A program made the position numbers and the translations under genes. A DNA stretch of 64,000 nt from Dioscorea cayenensis subsp. rotundata (Eukaryota > Streptophyta > Magnoliopsida > Dioscoreales > Dioscoreaceae). The notes below the pieces were generated by a model. That model had not been told where the DNA came from and searched no databases. It worked only from the letters and a program-made list of their open reading frames with translations. Positions within the stretch are counted from its first letter, which is position 1, and each line of letters starts with the position of its first letter. Where the stretch lies: assembly GCF_009730915.1 (NCBI RefSeq), contig NC_052475.1:3348001-3412000 (forward strand), given 5' to 3'. This document shows positions 45,813 to 57,960 of this stretch, in pieces.

Positions 45813-46030
45813 CGTTGTTGTTCCCTCGTCTCGCGCCCAATAACAATTGAAGTGAGGATCGCCGATTCGAGAGTCCGGGCAAGGACCTGTTTTCGAGATT
45901 TTTAATGTAATAATAAAATTTATGCAATGCTAATGTAATAATAGATATTTTTATTATTTTATTATTTTTTATAAAATTACTTATTTAGTTCACTGAAAAT
46001 TTCCATTCTTCTTACAAAAAAATCTCTCTA
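45813..46030. other. SPRING homolog 5' region
   Basis: The 5' UTR and core promoter of the minus-strand gene; AT-rich beyond 45900. No assignable motif. Confidence 0.5.
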
Positions 46031-46488
46031 ACATTTTAAAATTCCAGATAGTCCTATTCTATTTATGTACTTACCCTTCCGTCCTCACTAGTAACTCGTC
46101 AATTTTTTTGTATGATTCCAGAATTACCCATGAGCGTGTGAGGAAAAATTCAAAGTCTCTCCTTATTATGTCATTTTCTTTTGGTGCATTATACCGAGTA
46201 TTTTTTTTTAATAAACAACTTAAATAGTCGGTTGTTTTTTCATATGTTTCTCCCTCTAGCATTTTGAAATTCCAGTCAGTCTTGTTCTATTCATGTATTT
46301 ACCCTTCCGTCCTCACTAGTAACTCGTCAATTTTTTTATATGATTTCCGAATTGCCCATGACCGTGTGAGGAAAAATTCAAAGTCCCGCCTAATTATGTC
46401 ATTTCTTTTTGGTGTATTATACTAGGTATTTTTTTAGTAAACAACTTAAATGGTCTGTTGTCTTTTCATATGTTTTTATTTTGATCAC
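46031..46488. repeat. Tandem duplication, 2 x 228 bp
   Basis: Two head-to-tail units share ACCCTTCCGTCCTCACTAGT, GTGTGAGGAAAAATTCAAAG and TTAAATxGTC. They differ by about one base in ten. No coding potential. Confidence 0.9.
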
Positions 46489-48544
46489 TCAATTTTAAAA
46501 AAATTATAATTGTCTTCTATCTTTAGTTTTTATTACAATTTGGTCAATCGAGCATATATTGTTAACGGTGATCACATGTGATATATACCAGCTTAGATAC
46601 TAGCTCTATGAAAAGATGTGTCACGTAGTCCCCTACTTTTTTTTTTTGTCTCTTCTTTTCCACTAGTAATAAAACTACAAATGCTAATAACTCAGGGATC
46701 ATTTGGGGGCGTTTTTATTTTCTTGTTTCGCTTTTGTTTTATTTTTTTGTTTTTGTTGTTAATTTTTTTAAAATAAAAACATGTTTGATACACTAATAGT
46801 TATACATTTAAAAAAGCTGAAAACACAAAATACGTTTGCTTAATATAAATTATTATGACATTTTTTATCATTTTTCAAATACATATCTTTTAATATTTTT
46901 TTTATAAAAAATTATTTTCATATTAGTTTACTTGATTATATTATTAAATAAAAAAATATGAATTTAAAAATAAACATCATAAAAATTTTGTGTTAACCAT
47001 TTGAAACAAAAAAAAAAATTAATAACATCTTAAATTGGACACATTAAATATAAAAAAATAAAAAAATAAAAAAAGGGAAGGGGGTTATAGAGAAATAGTT
47101 ATAACTTTTTTTTTAAGATTAAGTAAAAAGGTAGTAGCTTAAATAGTAGATTTTTACAAATATTTTTTTGAAATACATATATACATATATATCTTATATA
47201 TATCTTAGTTTATAAAAAACAAGGATCAAACAATAATTTTCACAAATGCTTTCTAAAAATATAATTTTTTATAGTGCATAATTAACTTGTAAAATATCAT
47301 CAACTAAATAATACATTTTTATAAATACTATTCTTAAAAAAAAATTATTTTCCGATACTATTAATTTGCAAAAAAAAATATTTAAAAAATAAAAATAAAA
47401 AACCAATAAGAGAGAGAGAAGGAGAAGAGGAGGCCAGGGGTTTTAAAAATATTTTAAAAAAATTGGAAATATAAAAATATTGTTTCCTATTTTTTTTGAA
47501 AATATGAAAATTGTTGACAAAATTTTTTAAAACAAAATATTCCTAATTTCTAAAAAATTTATTTTAAAAATTAAATTAATTTAAAATTACAAAATTACTT
47601 CGATCTTATTCTCTCTGATATTATGCTTGTGAGCTCCACTCCCGTATCCAATAGCATGGGTATTTTTATATTTTATTAAAATATTAAAAGCATAGTATTG
47701 AATAAAAAAATTTAAAAGGAAATGGAGTATAGGATTACAATGAAAATATATGAGAAGTTTTTAGTAATTTTTATAAATTTATTGTGACTTATATATTTAA
47801 GTGTCACTGTAGTAATAGCATAAAGGTTACGCTTTTGACTCATACCTTGTAATTATAAATTTATTGTGACTTATAAATTTAAGTGTGACTTATAAATTTA
47901 TTGTGACTTATAAATGCATAGTTGAAGTATAATTATAAAAGTGTGTGTTCAACTAGGTTGTCCACACGGTAAAAAATAAAAAACTTAAATATTTATCTTA
48001 TTAAATATTTAATAAAACTCTGTGGTAATTATTTTTATTTATCCAATTTTTATTGCAGAGAGCATCATGATGTGGGAGGAAGAGATGTTTTTAGCTATTT
48101 TAGGTAAACCTCTTCTTTAAATCTTATAATAAAAATTTAAAATGATGATAGTTACATTAAATCAAGAAAAATTAAGGTTTGTTTTCTATTGTTTGAATTT
48201 ATTTTTGGAGAGAAAACTTTTATCTTAATTAAGCAAAAAATATGGAAAATAGTATTAATTATATATATATATATATATATATAAATTTCCTAAAAGTAAC
48301 TTTACATGTTTATTAATAACTATAATAATTTTTAAAATATTAATTAGTGAATTGTTTGGTAAAAGTTGTGGTGGATTACGAAAGTGCATTTTAGTCCCTA
48401 AATTCAAGGAATTATGTTGGCAACACAGAACCGCAATCCCTAATCAAACGTCACAAATAATACTAACAATTTTTTTAAAAAAATAAAAAAAGAAAAAGAA
48501 AAGAAAAAGAAAGAAATGCTTGTATTCCCTCCAAATCCCAACAA
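46489..48544. other. AT-rich intergenic region before NTH1
   Basis: Long A and T runs, a (TA)n run near 48261-48282, and short direct repeats of TATAAATTTATTGTGACT at 47770-47920. No gene seen. The last 100 bp should include the NTH1 promoter. Confidence 0.65.
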
Positions 48545-49949
48545 ATGGGATCAATAAATCTCACCCTTTTTGGAAACCCTTCTCTTCTTGTGCTATCTAC
48601 TGCATCTTGGAAGGGTTTAAGGATGCCGATCACACTATCATCCTCAAGATCGCTTCTTTCCAAAGCTCAAACCCTTGATTCCGAGCTAAACCCAGGTGAT
48701 CCTCCCTTTTTCTTGCTCAATTTCTCATTGTTTTTTAGTGATTTTTTGCAGTTAAGATCGGTGTTTCATTTATAGAAATTGTCTAAGAGATTGATCATTG
48801 GTTGTATTTGTGGGTGAAAATTTTGAGGTTTTTTGAGCAAAAGATGAGAGCTTTTGTGTTTGTTTTCCAGGGCTTGAGTGTTCTGATGATGATTCTAAAT
48901 CCATGGTTCGTACATATGTGAGGAGAAAGAAGGCGAAAAGGTTGGTTGGAGATGTGGAGAAGAATCCAAATGGAGAAGCTCCTCCTGATCAGAAAGTGGT
49001 GGTTTTTCTTTTTTTGTAAACTTATTTTGAATCTTTCTTTAGTTTTGAGGGTACATGCCATCTGTTATGTTAGTGAGAAATTTGAGAGTGGAGATTAGAA
49101 AGGAACTTTGCAAAAAGCGTCTTTTTATTTTAATTTTTTTGGTTTGTTCTGGTTTAAGAAGACCTCCCTAGTTATTAATTTGTGCACATGGAGGGGAGTA
49201 GAAATGAGACAGTTCTTTTGGTAGATCCCAATATTTACTTTCTCATGAGAGTGCAAATGTATAATACTTTATGATTTGTTTAAGTGCATATAAGAAGATT
49301 TAGGAGCTCTAACAATGGGTTTCATGTTAAAATTTACAGGTATAACGTTATTTCCATATGGACAAACTGGGAGTTGTTGTTCCTTTAGTTTGACTTGTTT
49401 CAGTTGGAGTTGGACAGATGCTCTTTCATGCAGGGACGGAACCAAGGGGGGGCTAGCAGGGGCTTCAGCCCCCCCCCACGACACCGGTGGTCTTCTTTGT
49501 TTGGCCGGAAGACCCATAACCAGCCCCCCCTGGCCGGCCAGGCCAGTCCAGCCAACAGTAGACCGGCACGACAGCCCCTCCTCAGAAGCCTCCTCGTTAA
49601 CCTCATCCTCTTCAGTCTTCCTCACTCTTGATGTACAAGCTCCGATCTGACACTGAGTTCTTCATCATTCCCGGAGGGAGGAATGGAGAGAAGCGAGAAT
49701 GTGTTTTATGAAGAGGTACCTGAAGTTTTGTTTATTTATATTTGGTTGATTTGTATTTTTTTTATTTGTTTTTTTTAAGAGAAATGATTGAATAAACAGA
49801 GTTATATGCTTAGCATGGCGCCAGGCAGGCACCACGTCATTGGATGTGGCTTAATTTTATTTTATTTTTGCGATTATAGCCCTGGAAGTTCTATAATTTG
49901 GAAGATTTGGGAACATGCAAATGCAATGTTTGTTTTGTTTGTTTCTTTA

Positions 49950-49988
<39 letters not shown>

Positions 49989-50006
49989 CATTTCTTGGGT
50001 CATATC

Positions 50007-50043
<37 letters not shown>

Positions 50044-53000
50044 TTAAGGGAATTTTTAGATATGACCCTAGAAATGTATTATTATTATTATTATTATTAT
50101 TATCAGGGATTGTTGATTTTATAAATATAATTTCATGAATATTCAATCTATGTTTTCAAACTTGTATTTTTGGTTCCTCTACTTAAATTGGTAACCTTAC
50201 ACTATTTTCAATAGTGATATCAGTCCTTTTATTGAGGATTTAGATTTTAGATTTAGGGGTTTGATATAACTATGTTAAAAGAATAAAGATTAAAAAATTA
50301 TAATTTTAAATATATAGATTAAAAATGTAAATTTAAAAAAGTAGACCACAAATTTAGATAATTATACCGTTTTTCCTATTATTATTCTTTACAAGTCTAT
50401 TTTATGTTTTCACATAATGTGTGCGCACATTGGGAGTGGTTTGTCTATATTACCAACAAATAAATAAATAAATAAAATAAACATTTTCACTGAACTTTTA
50501 AACTATTATGTTTTAAGTAAATACGTCTGTAAACTTTGCGAAAAATTTATTAATCTTTTTAATTCATGTAATGCGAAAACTACCACAATTGCTTTAGTCT
50601 TCTTTTTTTTTTTTCTTTTATCCTTATTCTTATTTTTATTACTTTCTTAGTTATATATATAAACTTCATGTTGTGATTCTTTTTCTTCTTATATATAAAT
50701 ATCCACTTCTCTCTTCTCACTTTTTGGGAGACAGGATGGGTGGAATTTTTAAGAGAAGTTATTTCTTTTTGTAAGGAGAACTCAATCAATAACACACTAT
50801 TTTGTATAAGAAACAATTGTTATGTTGACTGAATATTTTATCCTTAGCCCCCCCAATCGATATGTCTTGGTTCCGTCCCTGCTTTCATGTGTTAGATTCT
50901 AATTTGTGATGATATGTCATTAATTTTACAGGTTGCAAATTTACCTGATATTGAGGAGTTTGCTTATGGTAAGGTCGAGGGATCTAAAACCTCAAGTAAG
51001 TTTTCTTTTTAATGTACGCACTACTACAATCATATGGTCTTGGCTACTCTTTGTCCAGTAAACTAAGCTGATAGTTAACATGCATGAAACAGTGACTTTA
51101 TGCATGTATAATAGAGTTTTGAAATTTAGGGTCCACTTTGATAGTATTTCTTTCAGAATTATCTTATTCAGATACACATATGCTGTACTCCCATAATAAT
51201 TGGTTTTACAAATCCATTACATTGGTCAGGCCCAAGGAAAGACAACATAAAATGTATCTTGTTATTTTCTTTTTTATGAAAAACTTTTGGGGTTTTGAGT
51301 GCGATTAGACTGTCATGCATGAAAACATTCATGAAGTTTTTTCCTTTAAAGAACTTAAGTATGAGATCAAGTACTTAGCCTATTATTTTCCACATTGAGG
51401 ATATCCATTCATCAAATATACAGCCTTGCTTATGTGTTTTTGACTGTTCATGCACTTTCTCCTGATTTGAGGAGAATTCTATAATGTGGAGAGTTTGGTA
51501 GATTCCTATCATTGTACTTTCACATGAATTGATTCAATCATTCCTCAGTGATCTTTTTTTTCAGTGATCTTGAAATTCCTGGTAACCTGTGAGGAATTGA
51601 GTTTTCATCTTGATGGGATAGTAATTTGTTCTATATAAGAGACCTGAACATGTAAGATTAGATCTCCAGTTTTCTCATTGAAAGGCAATCCTCTTGTCTG
51701 TGCTAGTAATGCATGATCTGTAGAAGTCAACATATATGCAGCTTTTATTACAATACCTAAATGAAGTTTTACAGTCATATCACTGGCCTTTTCTAGGCTT
51801 ATATGAATGACAAGTAAAACCTGCAAGCAATGGATGATTACATCTCTTTTTGGATTTCACAAGAGTTATACTAAAGCTGAGGCATGGTTCGTGCCTGATT
51901 TGTGTTTTGCCTAAACAATTATCTCACTTTCATCACAGCAGAACTTGTCCTCAAAAAAACTTCTAACACAGTGGAACCACCAGCACATTGGGAGGAAGTC
52001 CTTGAAGGAATTAGGAAAATGAGATCTTCTGAAGATGCTCCGGTCGACTCTATGGGGTGTGAGAAGGCCGGCAGTCTCCTACCACCTAAGGTAATGTGTG
52101 CTTCTGCAGCAGTTGTGGTTATATTACCTCTTTTCCCATCTAATGGAAGAATATTGATTAATTTATAACTGAACAATATGGTGTTCTCATCATACTCAAG
52201 ACCTAAGGTTGGTTATCTGAGTAACAACTTTTTGTTATAACCTGCCAGTCTATCTGCCTTCCCCTTTTTAATTCCCTTCTCTAGCATTTATGTTATTGCC
52301 TTTCTTTTCTTTATTTTTATAAGTGCATATCCCTGATTTACTTTGTTTTTTTGACCATCTTTTTGGCTTGCGCAAGGATTAGTCTCTAGCAATTGTATTC
52401 TTACCTCATTATCACTTGTCTTTTACAGCCAGTAATGTTAAGCTAATGAAACACTTATTTTCATCTTTAATCAGGAAAGAAGATTTGCTGTTCTGGTATC
52501 TTCCCTTCTATCAAGCCAAACAAAGGATCATGTAACTCATGGCAAGTTCTAAGAATCAATTCTATTTAATGAATTGTCAACTTATTCAGTCATGTCCTAG
52601 CTAGTTAAATTTTCTTTCTTTCTTTCTGTATTTTCTTCCATGCCTTTTTCTGATTCACAAAGATATGATGTTGGTTTATTTCTTAAATTCGATTAGGAGT
52701 TCAGGTGCCGTGCAGCGCCTTTCTGAGAAAGGTTTATTAGATGCTGATGCTATCATCAAGACTGATGAAGCAAGCCTTGCTAGTTTGATTTATCCGGTAT
52801 GCCCTAGATCTACGTGGTATTTTCAGTCACTTGGATATAACTTATAAGAATGCGAATTGAAGACTAACTCCAGTTATTTCCTTCTTCCTGTTATTGTTTT
52901 TAAACTATTATGTCTGAGGCTCAAAGCTGTCTTAGAAGTCTAGCTAACATTCACTTCCCTTATAAATCAACAATCGTTTACAACTATTTAGATCTGCTTT

Positions 53001-54108
53001 TGTGGCTTACTTTAGATCAAAGTTGTATTCCTAAATGATCATAATAATGAGCATTGCCTTCATATACAGGTTGGATTTTACACAAGGAAGTCGCAGTACA
53101 TGAAGAAAATTGCTAATATTTGCCTGGAAAAGTACGGCGGAGATATTCCACGGTCTTTAGATGGCTTGCTTTCTCTTCCAGGAATGGGTCCCAAAATGGC
53201 CCATCTGGTACATCCTGCTTCGTCAAATTTACTGATGAATAAGATTTAAAAATTTTTTTTTGCCATCTGATTTATTCTTTTATTTCTCCATCAGGTGATG
53301 AATGTTGCATGGGATGATGTTCAAGGTATATGTGTTGACACTCATGTCCACCGCATCTCTAATCGCCTTGGCTGGGTTTCAAAACCAGGCACAGGAAAGG
53401 TGAGCTACTGCTTGCTCAATAATCGCTGAGATGTCATAAGTTCTATTTGCTACTTTTAGCTGAAAAAGAAAGTTATTTTAGCTCTTCAATTGTACAAAAT
53501 GTAATGATATCTGTCCTTTTTCTCCTAGAAAACATCATCTCCAGAGCAAACAAGAATATCTTTGGAGAAATGGCTACCAAAGGATGAATGGGTTCCAATT
53601 AATCCTCTTCTGGTATCAATTTGCAACTTGAACAGTTATTGTCTTGCTTCTCTTTTTAGACACCATGATGTTTGATTTATAAATATGAGGAAATATAAAG
53701 GCGAATTAATATGCCTCTATTACTGTTTATATGTGATATAATTAACCTTAGAAAACATTTTGATACTTTTGATTCTAAACCAAAGAAACCCAGGGAAAAT
53801 CAAGCGAAATCTATCTGTTTTTTTGACTGGCTTGGTTAACAGCAAATTTTATGTTTTTTTCCTAGCTTCTGATTTTGCTTGTCTGCCTTGTTAAATTCAA
53901 AAATTTAAATATGCCTCTGGCAGAACATTATTAATATATATGGTTTGTTCTTCTGAATCAGGTTGGATTTGGACAGACAGTGTGCACTCCGGTGAGACCT
54001 CGCTGCGGGGTCTGCAGCATAAATGAGCTCTGCCCCTCAGCTTTCAAAGAAGCATCTAGCCCAGGTTCGAGAGCGAAGAAATCCGGTGCTCGAATTAAAA
54101 AACAATGA
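48545..54108 (+). CDS. NTH1: Endonuclease III homolog NTH1 (DNA glycosylase/AP lyase), plastid type
   Basis: The ten exons are 48545-48695, 48871-48995, 50932-50995, 51939-52090, 52475-52541, 52705-52796, 53070-53207, 53295-53399, 53529-53612 and 53962-54108, giving 374 residues in uninterrupted frame. The N-terminus looks like a plastid transit peptide. The HhH-GPD fold is shown by [13 protein letters not shown], the hairpin LPGMGPKMA with the catalytic Lys near residue 259, and [14 protein letters not shown] with the catalytic Asp near 278. Four cysteines, at about 334, 341, 344 and 350, have the C-x6-C-x2-C-x5-C spacing of the [4Fe-4S] cluster. The enzyme removes oxidised pyrimidines and nicks the abasic site in base excision repair. 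Intron 5 has a GC donor. Intron 2 carries a hAT-type insertion. The 3' end is convergent with the METTL18 homolog. Confidence 0.95.
49431..50881. mobile_element. Non-autonomous hAT-type transposon in NTH1 intron 2
   Basis: The ends are perfect 16-bp inverted repeats, CAGGGACGGAACCAAG at the left and its complement at the right. The element is flanked by an exact 8-bp direct duplication, CTTTCATG, at 49423-49430 and 50882-50889. An 8-bp duplication and a CAGGG.CGGA-type terminus are typical of hAT elements. It is 1451 bp long. The left 200 bp are very GC-rich, the rest AT-rich with (TAA)n runs. No transposase reading frame was seen. Confidence 0.92.
49965..50103. repeat. Inverted repeat flanked by (AAT)n inside the hAT element
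   Basis: AATACATTTCTTGGGTCATA at about 49984 is mirrored by a TATGACCCTAGAAATGTATT-like stretch near 50065, separated and flanked by AAT/ATT trinucleotide runs. The RNA or DNA could fold into a hairpin. It may be a small foldback element or a local inverted duplication. Confidence 0.75.
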
Positions 54109-54444
54109 CTCAATGTTGATAGACGTGCTTTCTTACTCTGTTTTTGCTTTTGGCTTTCAATAGCTTCCTTTATTAATGTTGCAGCCCTCAAGGATGCTGC
54201 TTGCTGTAAATTGTCTGATTATCTGATAATACTTGGTTGAATGATGCACAAATCAATCTAATCTTAGCTGCTATTTTTGTTGTTTGACATAGACAATAAC
54301 CAAAATTATCTACTGATTCAACAAACAAGATCAACTGCACCAAAATGTTTCAAAAAAAAAAGGAATGTATTGACTATTAATCAAATGCTATAGATTCTTG
54401 TGAATGCACTATAGTAAAATAACAATCAAGAAACAATCACAGAT
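54109..54444. other. Convergent 3' region NTH1/METTL18
   Basis: Short convergent spacer holding both 3' UTRs. No other gene seen. Confidence 0.6.
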
Positions 54445-57114
54445 TTACAAAATATTAGCTGTGTTACATTGTGCCGAGATCATTGACAATTTGATCAGAT
54501 CTTTAGACTTTATTATCAAAAGAAAGGGAAAAAGAGGAAGAGCCAGATGAAGCAATGTACAACACTGGGAACAAGGGGCCCTTAAAGAATTATAATGTTG
54601 GGGTAATAAGTTCCAATTTAGTTCGGCACTTATTTGAAGAAAGTACTTCCATACTTCCCTGTCCGTCAATTCTGATACCAGATGGGCACCGAAAACACCT
54701 CCCTCATCCACCAGAGCTTTCAATTGCCGTGCAGCACTAGTGGAACCAACATAGTTCTTTTTAGCAGCCAAATACAGCACCCCATATGGTGGTCGTAAGC
54801 ACTGTATGGACAGATTAAATAAAGTCAGATTACTTCTCCAAGTGTTCGTAAAGTAAATAGCCAAGTTAATGTCAATCATCTAAATGGATGCATTTCTGCA
54901 ATGTGGTCTAGTCCACATTGCAGAATACTATTTATGTTTCACCAAAGATCATTGAAGAATTAGTAGTTCATGCATATGACCGAGATCTTCATAAGTGCAA
55001 TGTGGAGGTAGTCTAAAAAAATGAAGGTCATCTGGTCTACTATGAGCGATTAATTAACAGTTCAATAGCAGACAGAATGCTTGAAATGTAAAGATAAGGG
55101 AAAAATATGTGACTTACCTTTGTTATGAGGGCATAGAACTTCCGTAGAGCATTGATGGAGTGAGGAATCTCAGTAATTAAAATAATGTCATATCCACAAT
55201 CTCCAGGGTCTGTCTCACTAGCCCGTTCCCAAGCACGGCTTCCAGAGAGCTTCCTCGACCGCTGCCGAGAGGAAGTCTCATGACCAAGGACACTTCCATC
55301 CTGACTGCTACAGCCATCCATGAAGTCCTCCTCGGAGAAGCTAATGCTCATTCTGCCAGCAGGTTCAAACCCTTCCTTTTGTACAACTGAAAGAACCGAG
55401 TGGAGTTCTTCCCAGTCCCCAGCATAGAAATGAACATCAGGGGCCAATTGTTGCCTGGTTGGGGTAAGCTGACTATCTTGTTGGCCGCTTTGCCTGTCCC
55501 GAGCCTGCTCGAGGTTTGCAAGAACGTTTGGGATGGTAGTACATCTTATAGCTTCTGCACTTAAGTCCTGAAAATGCATGGTTGAAGCTCCCTGTGGCAG
55601 TAAAAAAGTTCAGACTATCAGACTATGCAAAAATGAGATTTTCAGGAATATTCACTTAAGAAGGAGAGCAGGCCAGATAGCTCAAATTCAGTAAGATGCA
55701 AACCTTCAAACAGGCAAAAATCCCAGGAAGTCCATATCCGCAACCAAGCTGTAGAAACAGTCAATAAGAAACGTCAGCTTCGAGACACCACTCAGATAGT
55801 GCAAAAATGAATTGCATCAAAGACCACAAACTTCTTTATTTGGTTGAAGAAAGAGAAATTGCAGATACAAAGGCTACTTGGACAATTACCTACTACTTAC
55901 AACTATCAATTTTCTTAAGATCTATGTTGGCTGAAGATCAAGCTAGAACTATTTTGAAAAGATAAAAGAACACATTGCCCTCTTCTCCTTTCACATCAAA
56001 ACAGATACACATACTCACCAGCGCACACAATGAAAATGATAACTTAAAAAAGGAACAAAAAAATTAATAGAGAAAAGGATCCAGATCCATCCAAAAAACC
56101 ATAGGAGGGAAATTTTTTTACCTCTAGGATCCTCTTGCCTCTAAAGCTCAACTGTCCATCACGGATCTCATGCTTAAGAACGTTTACAAGATCAATTGGG
56201 CCCTCCCATGACTTAAAGGAACCTAAACAGAAAAAAGTTAATCCTGATCAACAACAATCCCCACAAAATTAAAACAACAACTAAATCATGCATTTGTCGT
56301 GCTTTTTTTCACCAAGCCAGTGGTTTCTAGTATTATAAACTCACCATCTGATTTTGAGCATATTGTCTCGGAGCTAGAAAACCCGATGATATCAGCCACA
56401 CTATATTTTCCCTGCAAAATACAACAAACTCTCAAGGTTATAAACAGCAAATTATTTTGGAAGATATGCTAATCACCTGTGTGAATAATTCTTTATGATC
56501 ATAGGGAAATGCATAGAATGTACTTCCAATTTATCCAAAGTTCACTGATAAATATCCCACATATATCAACATCCCATATAACAGATCACATAAGACTGAC
56601 AAACCAACTGCACATTTTCTACGAGGCTAGATACTACTAAGATAATAGTTTGCCCACTTTTCCAACTTCATGGATTCAGACTGTATAGCATACCTTGAAA
56701 ATGTTAAGGCCCTGCAGATCAACATTCTCCCCAGCATACTTGTATGGATGAGCAATCTGTAGAATTGCCAGACAAATCCTTCAGATTTCCAAATCAAACT
56801 TCAAACTTTTCCAATTAAAAAAAAACAAAGACTCTGGTGGTATATATTAAATGACAAATGAGCACAGATATTTATGTTTCTGAATTGAAATGCATCGTGA
56901 TCATTGAACTAACATTATAGTACCAAAATTAATAAACAAGAAGACACAATAACAATCCAAATCAGAGATATCAATTGGAACTGAATAAAATCAAAATCAG
57001 TTATTAAAAGCTGAAGGCCTAAATTACCTTTGAAGGGAGAACTTCAACAGCTGGAGTGGAATGACGGTTCTCCCTATCAGGAATTATGAAAACACGATGA
57101 GCAGCCCTTTTCAT
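54445..57114 (-). CDS. METTL18: METTL18/HPM1-type protein-histidine N-methyltransferase
   Basis: Minus-strand exons are 57028-57114, 56694-56756, 56345-56411, 56122-56222, 55704-55748, 55118-55591 and 54445-54801, with consistent phases, giving 397 residues as read. SAM-binding motif I is LGCGYGLPG at about residues 107-115, followed by MHFQDLSAEAIRCTTIPNV. A conserved DVHFYAGDWEEL, then YDIILITEIPHS and LRPPYGVLYLAAKKNYVG complete the seven-strand methyltransferase. Homologs in yeast and animals methylate a histidine of ribosomal protein uL3. A Ser/Gln-rich insert separates the last two motifs. Homologs stop soon after DREVWK; here the frame runs on for about 60 odd residues to 54445. One T fewer in the run 54640-54642 would give WKYFFK and a stop at 54630, so the tail is probably a frameshift product. 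Confidence 0.88.
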
Positions 57115-57780
57115 GTGCCCTCAAGCTTGGGAAGCACTGAGAGAAAAAGGATGGCATTCTCATTGAGCTAATTCAATAGAATTCCTTTGCAAAACAATAA
57201 CTTTTGCCTGCCAATGCCATCAAAACAAGCAACTCTGATCAATTAATAGAATTAATGACAACAAAAAGGCGCAAAACCTCTCAAATCATACAAACAAACA
57301 AGGAAAACCATAGAGATCTCTCCAAATAAAAATACACCAACTCTTATAATTCAATCAAGATATGAACCAATACCCAAAAATCAACACTGCAATCCGTGAT
57401 TTTCCAATTCAAAAACCAAATAGAAAAAAAGCATAAAAAACTCAACTTCATATACAAATAAATCCTCCAAAAACCAAATCTAACAACTAAAAACAAGCTC
57501 AAACCAAACAAAAACTAGCTCCAAAACCCAAATCCAACAACCATAAAAACAAAACACTAAATTCCAACCCAAAAATCCCAAGACAAAGCTTACCAAGATC
57601 CACAGCGTGATCCTAAACAAGAAAGCGTCAGTGAGATTCAATCCAAAGATCAATAACAACCTCGATTCCAAGAGAGAGTCCCTCATTGGAAGTCAAGAAG
57701 GAAAGGCGAAGATATAGAATGGTTTAGAGCGAAAGCCCTAGAGAAGCTTCCATGATTCTCCCCCGCTTCTCCACGATCCT
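57115..57780 (-). promoter_or_regulatory. METTL18 homolog 5' UTR and promoter region
   Basis: On the minus strand a GATCTTGGTAAGCT donor near 57590 follows a GC-rich leader (57600-57780), and acceptor-like tracts lie before the ATG at 57114. This suggests a 5' UTR intron. There is no convincing coding exon here; the hydrophobic open frame at 57480-57686 is mostly Leu, Phe and Trp from AT-rich DNA. Confidence 0.4.
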
Positions 57781-57807
57781 TGCTTTGCAAGCCATTGGCT
57801 AGTTCTC

Positions 57808-57960
57808 TCAAAACGGGTTCACGGGTTCGGCCCGACCCGTTAATACCAGACCCGATCCATTTAGTAAGCAGGTCAATAAACTAAAAACCCCAAGTCTGAC
57901 CCGTTAAGCTATACATTGACCCGACCCATTAACACTAAACGTATTTTTTGGGTCAGAATA
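57808..57960. repeat. GACCCGTT-rich repeat
   Basis: Repeated (C)GACCCGTTA and CGGGTTC words in both orientations, unlike the AT-rich surroundings. A similar but shorter patch lies at 63590-63640. It probably belongs to a small DNA transposon family, but no ends were found. Confidence 0.4.

Noticed and set aside
49315-49650. Open frames on both strands at the left end of the hAT element
   Set aside because: They are caused by GC-rich, stop-poor terminal sequence. There is no transposase motif, and the host gene frame does not enter them.
57480-57686. Hydrophobic 68-codon frame upstream of the METTL18 homolog
   Set aside because: It looks like translated pyrimidine/TG-rich 5' UTR or intron, with no homology and no splice logic.
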